DNA from: Diphasiastrum complanatum
Lineage: Eukaryota > Streptophyta > Lycopodiopsida > Lycopodiales > Lycopodiaceae
DNA length: 64,000 bases
Assembly (NCBI GenBank): GCA_029204225.1
Contig: CM055113.1
Span: 1,901,973-1,965,972 of the forward strand
Direction: 5' to 3'
Each line of letters starts with the position of its first letter. Position 1 is the first letter of the stretch. The position numbers and the translations under genes were made by a program. Below the pieces are notes generated by a model. The model was not told where the DNA came from and ran no database searches. It saw only the letters and a list, made by a program, of their open reading frames with translations. Shown piece after piece: positions 43,331 to 53,993 of the stretch.

Positions 43331-43442
43331 AGCTTGTTGGAACAAACAAGCTGAATACTATACCCAAAATTGTTGGAACACACAACTTGGGATATTACTG
43401 TGAAGATAAGAAAGAGGGAACATTGTTGGAACATACAATGTT
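43331..43442 (+). other. Three hairpins with shared TGGAACA loop (left arm)
   Basis: Three inverted repeats in 112 bases, each around TGTTGGAACA. 43331-43352: AGCTTGTT/AACAAGCT, a perfect stem. 43363-43391: CCCAA..TTGT/ACAA..TTGGG. 43419-43442: AACATTGT/ACAATGTT, perfect. The loop is constant while the outer stem bases differ but still pair. The same three occur in the right arm. This suggests selection on structure; a protein-binding or RNA-processing role is inference. Confidence 0.7.
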
Positions 43443-43510
43443 GCCATATTGATACTTGTACTTAAGTGGTTTTAAAGAACAAAAATTGAGGAAATATACT
43501 ATTTTCTAAT

Positions 43511-43774
43511 ATGGAGATATTGGGAAATAAGGATGGTATGGCTATTACTATAAAGTGTTGGAACTTTCATCAAATCCCTGAACATGATTGTAGAAGTATA
43601 CTCAATTTTCTATCAGAATTATATTATCAAGAATCAATCATCCATATATATATTAACATTGAGTACACACTAGATGAAGAGTACTGGGCTACTATAGATA
43701 GTGAGATTAGTGAAACTATTACTGAATTGTTACCCAAATGTAGCTATTCTATTTTAGCCCCGTTACATTTATGA
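43511..43774 (+). CDS. Small conserved ORF inside the left LTR-like arm (87 codons)
   Basis: The frame starts MEILGNKDGM and includes HQIPEHDCRSILNFLSELYY and DSEISETITELLPK. The right arm carries the same frame on the minus strand (about 47045-46780) with mostly conservative changes and one stop (YY-stop-ES). It is acidic, with no signal peptide or known motif. It ends just before the TATA box. Conservation in both arms may only reflect shared ancestry. Confidence 0.45.
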   Translation: MEILGNKDGMAITIKCWNFHQIPEHDCRSILNFLSELYYQESIIHIYINIEYTLDEEYWATIDSEISETITELLPKCSYSILAPLHL

Positions 43775-43794
43775 CGAGTTTGGAACTCTCTTCT

Positions 43795-43804
43795 ATATAA
43801 AATA
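43795..43804 (+). promoter_or_regulatory. TATA box of the left arm
   Basis: TATATAAAAT lies about 50-60 bases from the arm end. The right arm has the same box at 46753-46762 on the minus strand, but there followed by about 100 extra bases of R/U5-like sequence. Confidence 0.6.
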
Positions 43805-43953
43805 CGGTACACATTTCTAGTTAGTTCAATCCCTTGCTAGAAAATAGTTTAACATTTGGATCTAAAAAATAGATGGGCTTCTATCAGTGATCATGTGATA
43901 GAGTTTGGGCTTACACTCTTGCAATATGACATTGTAGTAACTTTTTGCTTCAG

Positions 43954-44799
43954 GCCTTCAAGGAGAATAATGACACGTTGTCACAGTGTCTGACTACTGG
44001 ATTCACACCAGCAACTAAATACCTGCTCATCCCTTATCATACCAAGTAATATATATTAAATGCTTCTTGTTGTTTAATGCTTTATCATTGTCATTGTCTA
44101 TGGAAATAGTTCTCAGAATTGCAACTAAAAAAACTTCAATCTTATGTTGTAGTGACCATTGGAGTTTAAACATGATCTCGATTAAGAGATTTGTAGATAA
44201 TATTGTTAGAGGTTTTTGTGTCAAGGTGAACTCGGCGAGCAATACGCATAAGAATGTAGATATATACCTTCCATATTTAAGTAAATATATTCCAACAGAT
44301 GTTCCCCATTCCGTGGACTGGCAGATCGTTAGTTTGGAGATAAATTCTGTCTTTCTTAACAACATTTTGAAATCAGTATTCTAATGTATTTGTTTCATTC
44401 TAATTCATTTTGTTTCATAATTGATTTCTTGTGTGCTGAATTTGTTTGCAGTCACCCCAACAAAATGATTCATTCAGTTGTGGGTGGTACACATTATACA
44501 ATGCAAAGTTATTTTTTGATTGGTTCAACCTTCAAGAAGTTGTTGATATTTCTAAGATAATAAATTCTGTTTATTCTTATTTTTGCAATTTTGATTAGTT
44601 TTCTATTTTGTTGATGTTTTTAGCCATTACTAATACATGAATGTTCTATCTTCAGTTTACACTTCCTGAGTACACATCAAGCCAGGTGTACAGATTTAGA
44701 CAAAACATTATTCTGAGCATACTGGCTAGGGCAAGGCTTCAGCCTCCCATTGTTGATAATGGTATCATAGATGATGTAATTATACTAAATAAAGATTAG
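43954..44799 (+). pseudogene. Ulp1-type (C48) cysteine protease, multi-exon, 5' end missing (copy A)
   Basis: Exon 43954-44045 follows TTTTTGCTTCAG and ends at GTAATA. It joins in frame to an exon from 44153 (after TTATGTTGTAG) to give LLIPYHTNDHWSLNMISI, with the catalytic His in HWSL. Exon 44452-44541 (after TTTGTTTGCAG) reads SPQQNDSFSCGWYTLYNAK: the QxxxxxCG oxyanion Gln and catalytic Cys (TGT 44479-44481). The last exon, 44656-44799 (FTLPEYTSSQVYRFRQNI ... LNKD-stop), ends the protein. These proteases remove SUMO-like tags and are also carried by plant DNA transposons (Kaonashi MULEs). The middle exon border near 44340 is uncertain. Confidence 0.72.
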
Positions 44800-44909
44800 A
44801 ACAAATACAGATAGCATAGAACAGAAATAGATTGCACATGTATAGATTCATAGAAAAATATACGTTGATATATCAAATGCTGCTCCATTTTATGAATTTG
44901 GGAGCACAA

Positions 44910-45112
44910 AATACATGTACTGATGCCCAACTTGGGCTTTCATTTATTGAATGAAAGAGTGTATACACAGATTTTTACTAAAGTTTATTTGATGCTATTG
45001 TTCTCCCACAGTGGCGATTGTTGTAGATAGATCTTTGCAGCACGTTATTAGCTCCTATCTTTTTCGCATCTGTGACATGACAAAAATTAGTGAATGTGCA
45101 ATTGTAAATGAT
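44910..45112 (-). repeat. 3'-exon module shared with 60955-61172
   Basis: On the minus strand this segment (intron end, last exon and 3' flank with AATAAA-containing TTCAATAAATGAAAGCCC) matches 60955-61172 at roughly 85-90% by eye. The matching stops abruptly after TACATGTA. See the gene entries at 44978 and 60191. Confidence 0.88.
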
Positions 45113-45748
45113 GAGGGTTACATCATAGAGTTGTCTATTACCTGACCACACTGGAGGAAAATCTGCCCTTGTTCGATCATAAGCTTTATCCATTGAGCTC
45201 GTACCTTTTGACAGATTTCTCGCCCTATCTGTAGTCAATTGTGCTTCCGCTATTAATATGGCCTTTTGTATTGCCCCTTCTAGATCAGATGGAGCCAATT
45301 GTCTCACAGCCAATTGTATATCCCTTTTTAATCCTCTCAGATAAAACGATAATAATAATTCAGGTTCAATTTTTACTAATATAGCAACTTGTCTGGCTAG
45401 CTCGCTCACTCGTCTTGTATATTGTCTAATATTCTCCCCAGGATCTTGTTGTATTGTGGATAAAGAATTTCGTTGTAAACTCTGATACCAATTCCTTGCT
45501 GTACCAGTTAAAGCAATAGCAAAGAACATCATCTCATGATATGGGTTGGTTATCCTGCTTATAAAGCAAGTTGTCCAGAAAGCACTGATGTGTCTATCTG
45601 CATCTTCATAAGATGCTCCGGTAAACTCAGGTGTTGTTCCACGTAACTTAGGTAGAGGTTCTACATTATCAGGAACCACCAATGGTTCGATTTGTCTACC
45701 CACCATCTTGTGATTATTATCAGACGATGCAGTTGGGTTATCTATCAA
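44978..45748 (-). CDS. Gag-like protein gene with a 72-bp intron
   Basis: The minus-strand frame carries a retrotransposon gag domain: LPKLRGTTPEFTGASYEDAD, GTARNWYQSL, ENIRQYTRRVSELARQ and LLLSFYLRGLKRDIQLAV. A 72-bp intron with GT/AG borders (45141-45070) would join ...PPVWS to DAKKIGANN and the end HCGRTIASNK. Without splicing the frame also stays open. Upstream pieces at 45749-46565 are broken by stops. It lies 0.9 kb downstream of the right LTR-like arm, consistent with gag of that element. The terminal exon is shared with an unrelated gene at 60191-61099, so the C-terminus may have been acquired. Confidence 0.65.
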   Translation of the reverse strand: MIDNPTASSDNNHKMVGRQIEPLVVPDNVEPLPKLRGTTPEFTGASYEDADRHISAFWTTCFISRITNPYHEMMFFAIALTGTARNWYQSLQRNSLSTIQQDPGENIRQYTRRVSELARQVAILVKIEPELLLSFYLRGLKRDIQLAVRQLAPSDLEGAIQKAILIAEAQLTTDRARNLSKGTSSMDKAYDRTRADFPPVWSGNRQLYDVTLIIYNCTFTNFCHVTDAKKIGANNVLQRSIYNNRHCGRTIASNKL

Positions 45749-46346
45749 AGATGGTATCTCCTCAAGCGGTGTCTCAACACCTAGCTCTATATTATGATCC
45801 TGTAATTCTGGTACTCCTAGTGTTCCAGGTTCAGATTCAATGTCAAAATTTTCAAGAGATACAGGTAATTATTCCCCTACATCAAAACGGGATTTCTGGT
45901 CTATCTCTGCTTGTAATCGTCGAGAATCACGTATGACTCTTCTTAAAGTGCGTGGACTAAACGCCGCAGTTAATGATAATTGTTCTAATAGTCCTTCCCA
46001 ACAAGGATTATCACTTGGGGTACCTATCTTCTCCGAGTCCAATTTAACTGTTAAGTATAGCTTGTTGAACTATAAAAAATGCTAATTCACCTTCAGATGT
46101 CCAATTCACTATAACTTCAGTGTTTACTAAATTCAGCAATGGTTTAATAATTTCTGTAAAGTTAGATAAATTTTCTATAATACCCAGCTGAACCTAATAA
46201 AATTTGTAATTCCTCTTGTATAGTTGGCTTAGTCATCCATTTATTATGCCTATCAATTATCCCCATAACAAGTGTCGTATTCCGCTCTAGAATTTATCCA
46301 CTCTAGTTTGTAAGTAAGTCTCGGATAATCTCTATTGAATACTTAT
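45749..46346 (-). pseudogene. Broken upstream part of the gag-like gene
   Basis: Short minus-strand frames such as NLVNTEVIVNWTSEGELAFF and LGRTIIINCGV alternate with stops. Position between the first frame (46565) and the gag domain suggests the gag N-terminus. No family motif is visible. Confidence 0.4.
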
Positions 46347-46565
46347 TCAAATCCAGAGTCCTCGAATAATTCCTCTTAAAACATTCATATCATCATACAG
46401 ACTCAAATTCCATTCTACATTGCCCATGCTATATTTCTGCAGTCTATGATAAAGTGATAGATATGTTAACCCAATTAAAGGTGTCTCTCTTACCTTTAAT
46501 ATAGATAATGTCAATATTTTATTCATAGTTTCACGGGGGGAAATAAAGGGAATGCCCATATGCAA
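46347..46565 (-). pseudogene. N-terminal gag-like frame after the right arm
   Basis: MHMGIPFISPRETMNKILTL and LIGLTYLSLYHRLQKYSMGN begin about 45 bases after the end of the right LTR-like arm, where gag of a minus-strand element is expected. A TAG ends it at 46347. Unrecognised but well placed. Confidence 0.45.
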
Positions 46566-46584
46566 TATTTTTTTTTTATCAAAT

Positions 46585-46608
46585 CCACACTCTTGACAGA
46601 TGCACCAA
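46585..46608 (-). promoter_or_regulatory. Possible primer binding site next to the right arm
   Basis: On the minus strand the arm end GTTTAACA is followed by TTGGTGCATCTGTCAAGAGT. TGG next to an LTR end is the normal start of a tRNA primer site, but I cannot assign the tRNA. Confidence 0.45.
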
Positions 46609-48101
46609 TGTTAAACTATTTTCTAGCAAGGGATTGAACTAATTAGAAATCTTCAAAGGGGTAAATCAGCGAAATCAAGTATCAGATCTCACTTTACACG
46701 AGTATCGATGATTCTCTATCAGTCAATCCTGAATCTTTATAGGATACATTGTATTTTATATAGAAGAGAGTTCCAAACTCTTCATGAATGTAACGGGGCT
46801 AAAATAGAATACTACCTTTGGGTAACAATTCAGTAACAGTTTCACTAATCTCACTATCTATATTAGCCTGGTACTCTTCGTCTAGTGTGTACTCAATGTT
46901 ATTATATATGGATGATTGATTCTTAATAATATAATTCTGATAGAAAATTGAGTATACTTCTATGATCATGTTCAGGGATTTGATGAAAGTTCCACCAATT
47001 TATAGTAACAGACATACCATCCTTATTTCCCAATATCTCCATATTAGTTCATAGTATATTTTCCTCAATTTTTGTTCTTTAAAACCACTTAAGTACAAGC
47101 ATCATTATGGCATCAACATTTTATGTTCCAACAATGTTCCCTCTATCTTATCTTCACAATAATATCCCATTGTGTGTTCCAACAATTTTGGGTATAGTAT
47201 TCAGCTTGTATGTTCCAACAAGCTAATATAGGTATAATAAAGACTTATTATATATCCGACTGTAGGACTTGTTCTTTATTAAATTCCTATAGCTTAATAA
47301 CTTCCAATCAGTCATTCAAAAATTGTTTCTTCCAACAAAAGTAGATTCATCTACTCACTTTTGCTTTTCAGTTCACTCAAATCCGACTTGAAATGCAAAA
47401 GTTATGGCTGTTATAAGGTTTAGTTCATTTTTCTTATGCAAAATCATATAAAGACCTCACAAAATTATAAAATCTGAAAACCACAATTACTGCTTTTAGT
47501 GGATAAAGTTATTAGATTTTCAAATTGTCACTGTTCAGAAATGATAAATGTAATTCGGTTATATTCAAAAGCCCTTCAGACTGTAAACTTCATAAAGTCT
47601 AAAAAACAGACTTCCAAATAGAGTCATTATAAATTTTAGTGGAACAATCGGCACAACCATTAGAAGTTCTTTAAGTGTAATTTTAATATTAGTCTGAAAT
47701 TACAACTTACCTCAGTGACTCATAGAGACCTTGCCTTAACTTCTCAGGATGTATCCAGAGGTTAAGGATTTTTAGATTGTCAGCAGTCAGCGGTCAGCAA
47801 ATCTTCACTTCAGTCTCTGTTACCGATCCCTTGCGTCTCCTTACATATAAAATCTCAGGTTTACACTTGTGGGCACTCAATTGTTTGTCGGGCTTGTCTC
47901 GCCCAATTATCCAAAAATTAAGCGTGGGCTGGGCAGCGTGGGTCCTCTTCCCACAAATGCAGGTCGCGAGGGTGACTGTGTAGACTCTCTCTCACAAAAG
48001 CATTTCGCATTGGTGCAGGTTGCTCCCTCTCAAACACAGGGACAACATGGCTTCTGATCAGAACTGCAGATAGCCGCCCTTCACTCTCTCATTTCAAATT
48101 G
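46609..48101 (-). repeat. Right LTR-like arm (minus orientation)
   Basis: Inverted copy of 42444-43854. It contains the same terminal GTTTAACA, TATA box, small ORF, three hairpins and the end of the GACCTG array. It has about 100 bases near 46630-46750 that the left arm lacks. It is followed on the minus strand by a TTGGTGC primer-like site and gag-like frames, so it behaves as a 5' LTR, probably truncated at 48101 where Gypsy-4 LTR sequence begins. Confidence 0.75.
47115..47224 (-). other. Three hairpins with shared loop (right arm copy)
   Basis: Counterparts of the left-arm hairpins: 47203-47224 (perfect stem AGCTTGT/ACAAGCT), 47166-47192 (CCC..ATTGT/ACAAT..GGG) and 47115-47138 (AACATTGT/AAAATGTT, one mismatch). 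The TGGAACA loop is unchanged in all three. In hairpin 2 the right strand differs from the left-arm copy, yet an inner ATTGT/ACAAT pairing remains. Confidence 0.7.
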
Positions 48102-48110
48102 CCATTTCGA

Positions 48111-48153
48111 AGTAAATATACAAATATGTTGTATCACATATCCGTCTCCTCAA
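48111..48153 (-). repeat. Gypsy-4 polypurine tract and 3' LTR stub
   Basis: Plus-strand AAATATACAAATATG...GTATCACA (48111-48139) matches the outer end of the 5' LTR (51741-51769). It is preceded on the minus strand by the purine tract GAGGAGACGGATA. The LTR is cut at 48111 by the right LTR-like arm. Confidence 0.82.
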
Positions 48154-48940
48154 ATGTGAAACGTCCTCGTGAACAAAAAATATTTGTTTCGAGAATTATT
48201 CATTCCTTAGAAAAAAATATTTTCGTGTCGAAGATCTTCGTTAGGTCACAAGTAGAGATATTTCTTCATTCGTTGCGTTGCTAACCTTCACTTGATATTT
48301 CAGAATCAAATGTTGATTCAAAATATATTTCAGCAAACATAGAATAAGCATCATCACATATAAAACTCAGCATTACATAGTCTGCAACGCAATATACAAG
48401 AAAAAGACTTCATGTATTAAGGTCTCCATAACTAGAGAAAATCTTCCTTTCCCAACTCTGACTACCAATCTTCAAATGCCACACCTGTCAAGCCTGGTAG
48501 CATCAAATAATCCATATGCCACTGTAATTCGATATTGAAATTGCAAGGACTCCAACTTCCAAATTACTCCGCCTGCATTGATCCAACAAAACTGAATTGA
48601 CACAAGCCGAATTGAAGCTCTGATTTTCCAACTGCTTGCACTTGCGTCCATTTTGATCGCGTCAAAAGAGTGGTACCGAGCACGAAAGCGAGAGCAAGCA
48701 AGAGCAAGAGAGCGAGAGTAAAAAGAAAGTGTAAAATGAAAATAAAAAATTACAATGTTTAAAAAATGACACAGTGGAGATGATGATTACGTGGCAACGT
48801 GATTTGACAACTGTCACTTCATAAAAGCGGTTGGCTTAGAGACAATCTTTAGTTAAATCAAGACCATTAAAATTTAAAAATAATCACGCCTACGTAGTCT
48901 TCCACGTGTCATAAATGTAAACATAAATGTGGATGACCTT
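48154..48940 (-). other. Gypsy-4 3' non-coding region
   Basis: No coding frame. The part next to the polypurine tract matches the Gypsy-2 3' stretch (TTCACGAGGACGTTTCACAT, GAAGAAATATCT). The part near 48660-48730 has (GAGCAAGA)n-like purine repeats. Where Gypsy-2 has its extra ORF, nothing similar remains here. Confidence 0.6.
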
Positions 48941-49560
48941 TTATAACGCGTGTATATTTGTATCTTCATCATCTGCATCAAATTTTTTAGAATTTGCCGC
49001 TTCTAATATACTCACATCAGTATCTGTGTTGCAAACCTCAAAGAATTCTTCTTTGTCCTCCAATGGATCATTATTCTCATAGCATTCGAAATAATTTACT
49101 TCGATGTCTAATGCTTTGGAGAATATATTAAGATCATAAGAAGAATCTTCTGAAGTGAAACTAGTCTCACTCATAGGAGTTTCGCCTTCATATCTATCAC
49201 GACTCCAGGTAATAATATGTTCTTCTAGTTTACCATGATTACTTTTCTTGCCAATCTGGAATCTCAGTTCTCTAGATTTCCAATGAACACTTGCATTAGC
49301 CAAATAAAGCCAAGGCCGTCCAATGAAAACATAGTAAGATGACAAACTAAGTGGTTGATGACAATAAATTCATTGTAAAATACTTGGCTTGTATGTAGAA
49401 TGTCACGTCCTTTAATTCACCAATAGGCTTTCTTTATGTAGAATCGGCCAATTTCATAATTCTTTGAGTTGGTTGAATATTAGTCAAACCCAAGACATGA
49501 GCAGTGTCTTTAAATATGATGTTGACACTCGATCGGCACTTTCTCAATTAAACATCCCGC
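48941..49560 (-). pseudogene. Gypsy-4 protease region
   Basis: From 49560 the minus strand reads APDIDVTIAGCLIEKVPI, NIIFKDTAHVLGLTN and MKLADST in changing frames, matching Tat/Athila-type proteases (G.NIM...T...LGL...R..MAD). The last frame (48941-49345) has YYVFIGRPWLYLANASVHWK, the usual (F/I)LGRPWL...A..S...K block, and then a long acidic tail (SETSFTSEDSSYDL). The active-site D-S-G is degraded. Confidence 0.75.
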
Positions 49561-50290
49561 AATTGTAACGTCGATATCTGGTGCGCCAAGATCTCCAAGA
49601 TCAATGGATAATATGCTAACATCCGGTAAGGAAATTGGTTTCTTTTTCTTTGAGATTCAGAACTTGAAGAACTTGAATGGGATTCAGATTTAGATTCATC
49701 TTCACTGCCGCTTGAGTCATGCTTAGACTTTCGAGTTCGTCTAGTAGAACGTCTTTTACGTGCTAACTTAGAAGTCTCATAATTCTCAGCACTCGCTATG
49801 ACTGTTGATAAAGAAGTCATATCTCCTTGTCTATAGTATCAATCAATTTTCGGTGGTAATCCTATCAAAAACCACTCGATCTGCATTGCAACAGGGTACA
49901 CACCAGTTAGTTTTCCAATCAAATTCTTTACTTTTTGTGTATATTTTCGAAGAGATTCTTTTTTCTTCTTCTGGACATTGTTAAGTCGTCCGAGAATTCT
50001 AGATGAATAACCAATTTCTCTAAACTGGTTCAGAAGCATATCTTTCAGTAGTAACTAGGTGGCGACACGTTTAACTTGGTTGTATCATATGCGTGCTTGT
50101 TTTTTCAAAAGACCAAGGAAAATACGCAGCTTATCTGCATCAACACCTTCATTATTCGAGTTAGCGATTGACTCAAACTACAAAACATAACTGTTAGTGT
50201 CATCTGAAGACGCCCTTTAAAATAATCATATTTGATCTTCGAGATTGAGGTGAAACGAGGATCAGGGCCTCCAAGGCCTTCCATATTCAT
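49548..50290 (-). pseudogene. Gypsy-4 gag (several frames)
   Basis: Minus-strand pieces: GGPDPRFTSISKIKYDYFKG at the start (50290), then KLRIFLGLL, MLLNQFREIGYSSRILGRLN, ESLRKYTQKVKNLIGKL and IEWFLIGLPPKID. These follow the plant Gypsy gag pattern (F...L..F...Y...V..Y...F..L.......F..GL). RTRKSKHDSSGSEDESKSES near 49700 is the basic/acidic linker. At least three frame changes are present. Confidence 0.72.
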
Positions 50291-50562
50291 TCTGGTTTCA
50301 GTTCAAGATCAAGATCAGGTTCAGGTTTAGGATTTATGACTTCAGAACCTGGTTCAGCTGCAACAGAAGCTTTAGGAAGAGGCTTTTTGGTAGATTTTTA
50401 GGATTAAAATTTAGAAAAGGTGATTCTCCTCTTTGCAAAGATTCCTAAATTCTTTTGAAAAATTCTTTTCAAAATTTTCAATATTTCTAGTCAAGTAGCT
50501 CTATCTGACATACATTTGGGATGGAGATGGAGTTGTCAGTTTGTATCAACTTTATTTGGCTA

Positions 50563-50580
50563 TCCCCGGCAACGGTGCCA
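50563..50580 (-). promoter_or_regulatory. Gypsy-4 primer binding site
   Basis: On the minus strand TGGCACCGTTGCCGGGGA follows AAATT after the LTR end. This is the canonical TGG(C/T)(G/A)CCGTTGCCGGGG primer site of Tat/Athila-type plant Gypsy elements, which I associate with tRNA-Asp priming. Confidence 0.9.
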
Positions 50581-50590
50581 AAATTTGACA

Positions 50591-51769
50591 TGTCATAATA
50601 TACCAAAAAACAATTGCCAGATATGTGTAGTATTTATGTTGTTCCCCAAGGAGATAGCACTTACAGTCCTAACTTATTTCGAATGAAATGGAGATGGATG
50701 TTAATCTGGTTTTCAATAAACATTTTATAAGTAACCAATATTACTTATTGGTGGTGTGTGTTCATAAATGAATTCCCAACAACAATCTTCCTCTATCGAA
50801 CCAAATGTAAAGCGTTCTGCAATTGAAATGTTATCAGAGTAGCTCGAATGAATTACACTCTGACTGATTAAGTTATCAACAAAGATCTGTGTTATGTTTG
50901 ATGCAGTCATGTACGAACAAACAAATAGCTAATCTTATTCATGAACTCATGTGTTCTAGACAAAAGTCCTCAACAACTAAAGTCCAGTCACAATAAAAGA
51001 ACTCAAATAGTTCATGAATATGTTAGAAACAATTATTTTTGTTACACCATGAATACAGATCAATAACTCAATTTCTCAGACAGGGTCTAACAATTCACAT
51101 GCATATATACTTCTCTATCAAAGACTGTGAAAAACTGCACCAAGGGATACTTCACTCGAATGTTGAACACAAAGTATTCGCACAGACGGGTAAGTTAGTT
51201 TAAAGATAGTTCTTTAGATCAACTTCACGGAAACACAACAAATGACTGTAATGAAATATCGTACTGTCTGACCAGAGAATGATTTAAGTAATGTGCACGA
51301 GATTGCTAGTAGACCCGAAGTCACTCACACACAACAGTGCAAAGAACAAAGATTAAACTAAATAACCTTAATGCTCTATTCACTTGTTCAATCTCAAACA
51401 TACAATAACTCTCTTTCTCTCTCGGTAATGTGAGAATGAAGTGTGTCTGCATTCATAGTCTACAGAACAAACAAACACACCACTTGAAATTCTTTGTGTG
51501 ACACTCCATTTACAAATTCTAGTTAACGTATAAGTTACAAGTACATGCAATTGTACAATGGATGGTTCATTGTAGCGATACGAATCTAGTCGCTTCGTAT
51601 TATAGGCGTCGTTTCATTTCAAGAGGTCTTGTCCTTAAGTAAAAGACAGGTCCTTAGCAATTAAATCCGAAAAATGATATAGGCCTCTTCAATATATATT
51701 TGTCCAGTGCATATCCTCATTTCCAAGTATATATTGTTTGAACTAAATATACAAATATGTGGTATCACA
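50591..51769 (-). repeat. Gypsy-4 5' LTR, about 1.18 kb
   Basis: On the minus strand it begins TGTGATACCACATATTTG and ends GGTATATTATGACA. It is homologous to the Gypsy-2 LTR over its R/U5 part. Confidence 0.85.
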
Positions 51770-51864
51770 TAAGCTACGTTAGTAATATACTAGTAGAGGC
51801 CCTGCTCATTTCAAAGTGGAAGACCATGAAAATGGAAAGGGCCTCTGGAGGAGGACGTATGCAT

Positions 51865-52016
51865 GGACATCGATGCACTAGTTTACATATCATTGAATCA
51901 ATCATATATCTCTCATGCATATGTATACTTAAATGATGATGTATATATGATGTTGGACAACGATGCATTGTTTTACATATCATTGAATAAATGATATATC
52001 TTTTATACATATGTGA
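51865..52016. repeat. Imperfect direct repeat, about 62 bp x 2, offset 90 bp
   Basis: GGACATCGATGCACTAGTTT (51865) and GGACAACGATGCATTGTTTT (51955) both continue ACATATCATTGAAT.AAT.ATATAT and CATATG. About 85% similar by eye. Confidence 0.85.
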
Positions 52017-52073
52017 ATTTCAAACAAAGACCTCCATTGTTGGGGTTTGTCAGAATCAACCAAACATATCGGC

Positions 52074-53859
<1,786 letters not shown>

Positions 53860-53993
53860 AATGGGAGGAGGCGGGGGTGAAGAGCTGGGAAACCTGGGCT
53901 TGGGTTGCGAACGCTTGGGCTGTGCTTGCTTTCTCTTTTTTCGGGGTGGGGCAGGCCCCCTTTCAGGAGGAACTTGCCTCTACGTGAAGCCAT
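53860..53993 (-). pseudogene. Basic, proline-rich tail-like segment beside the histone remnant
   Basis: On the minus strand an ATG at 53993 begins MASRRGK. In the neighbouring frame, which is the histone-core frame continued past its stop, comes PPERGPAPPRKKRKQAQPKR and then a SSSPPPPP run. The Lys/Arg/Pro composition is what one expects of a histone H3/CENH3 N-terminal tail. Here it lies 3' of the core rather than 5', so the order is reversed. It may also be unrelated low-complexity sequence. Confidence 0.4.

Larger units (their letters stand above)
41240..43854 (+). repeat. Left LTR-like arm (plus orientation)
   Basis: The right end GAAAATAGTTTAACA (43854) and the part 42444-43854 are repeated in inverted orientation at 46609-48101. 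A polypurine-like AAGGGGG before TGTCC at 41240 suggests the left end, giving about 2.6 kb, but only the right 1.4 kb is supported by a second copy. A TATA box lies about 55 bases from the right end. It could be the 3' LTR of Gypsy-3 or a solo LTR. Confidence 0.55.
48111..51769 (-). mobile_element. Gypsy-4: gag-protease Gypsy without polymerase
   Basis: On the minus strand: 5' LTR (51769-50591), primer site, gag, protease, about 800 bases of non-coding 3' sequence, polypurine tract and the first 29 bases of a 3' LTR. RT, RNase H and integrase are absent. LTR, polypurine tract and 3' region are homologous to Gypsy-2, so the two are relatives. It is either an internally deleted copy or a gag-only non-autonomous derivative. 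Confidence 0.82.
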
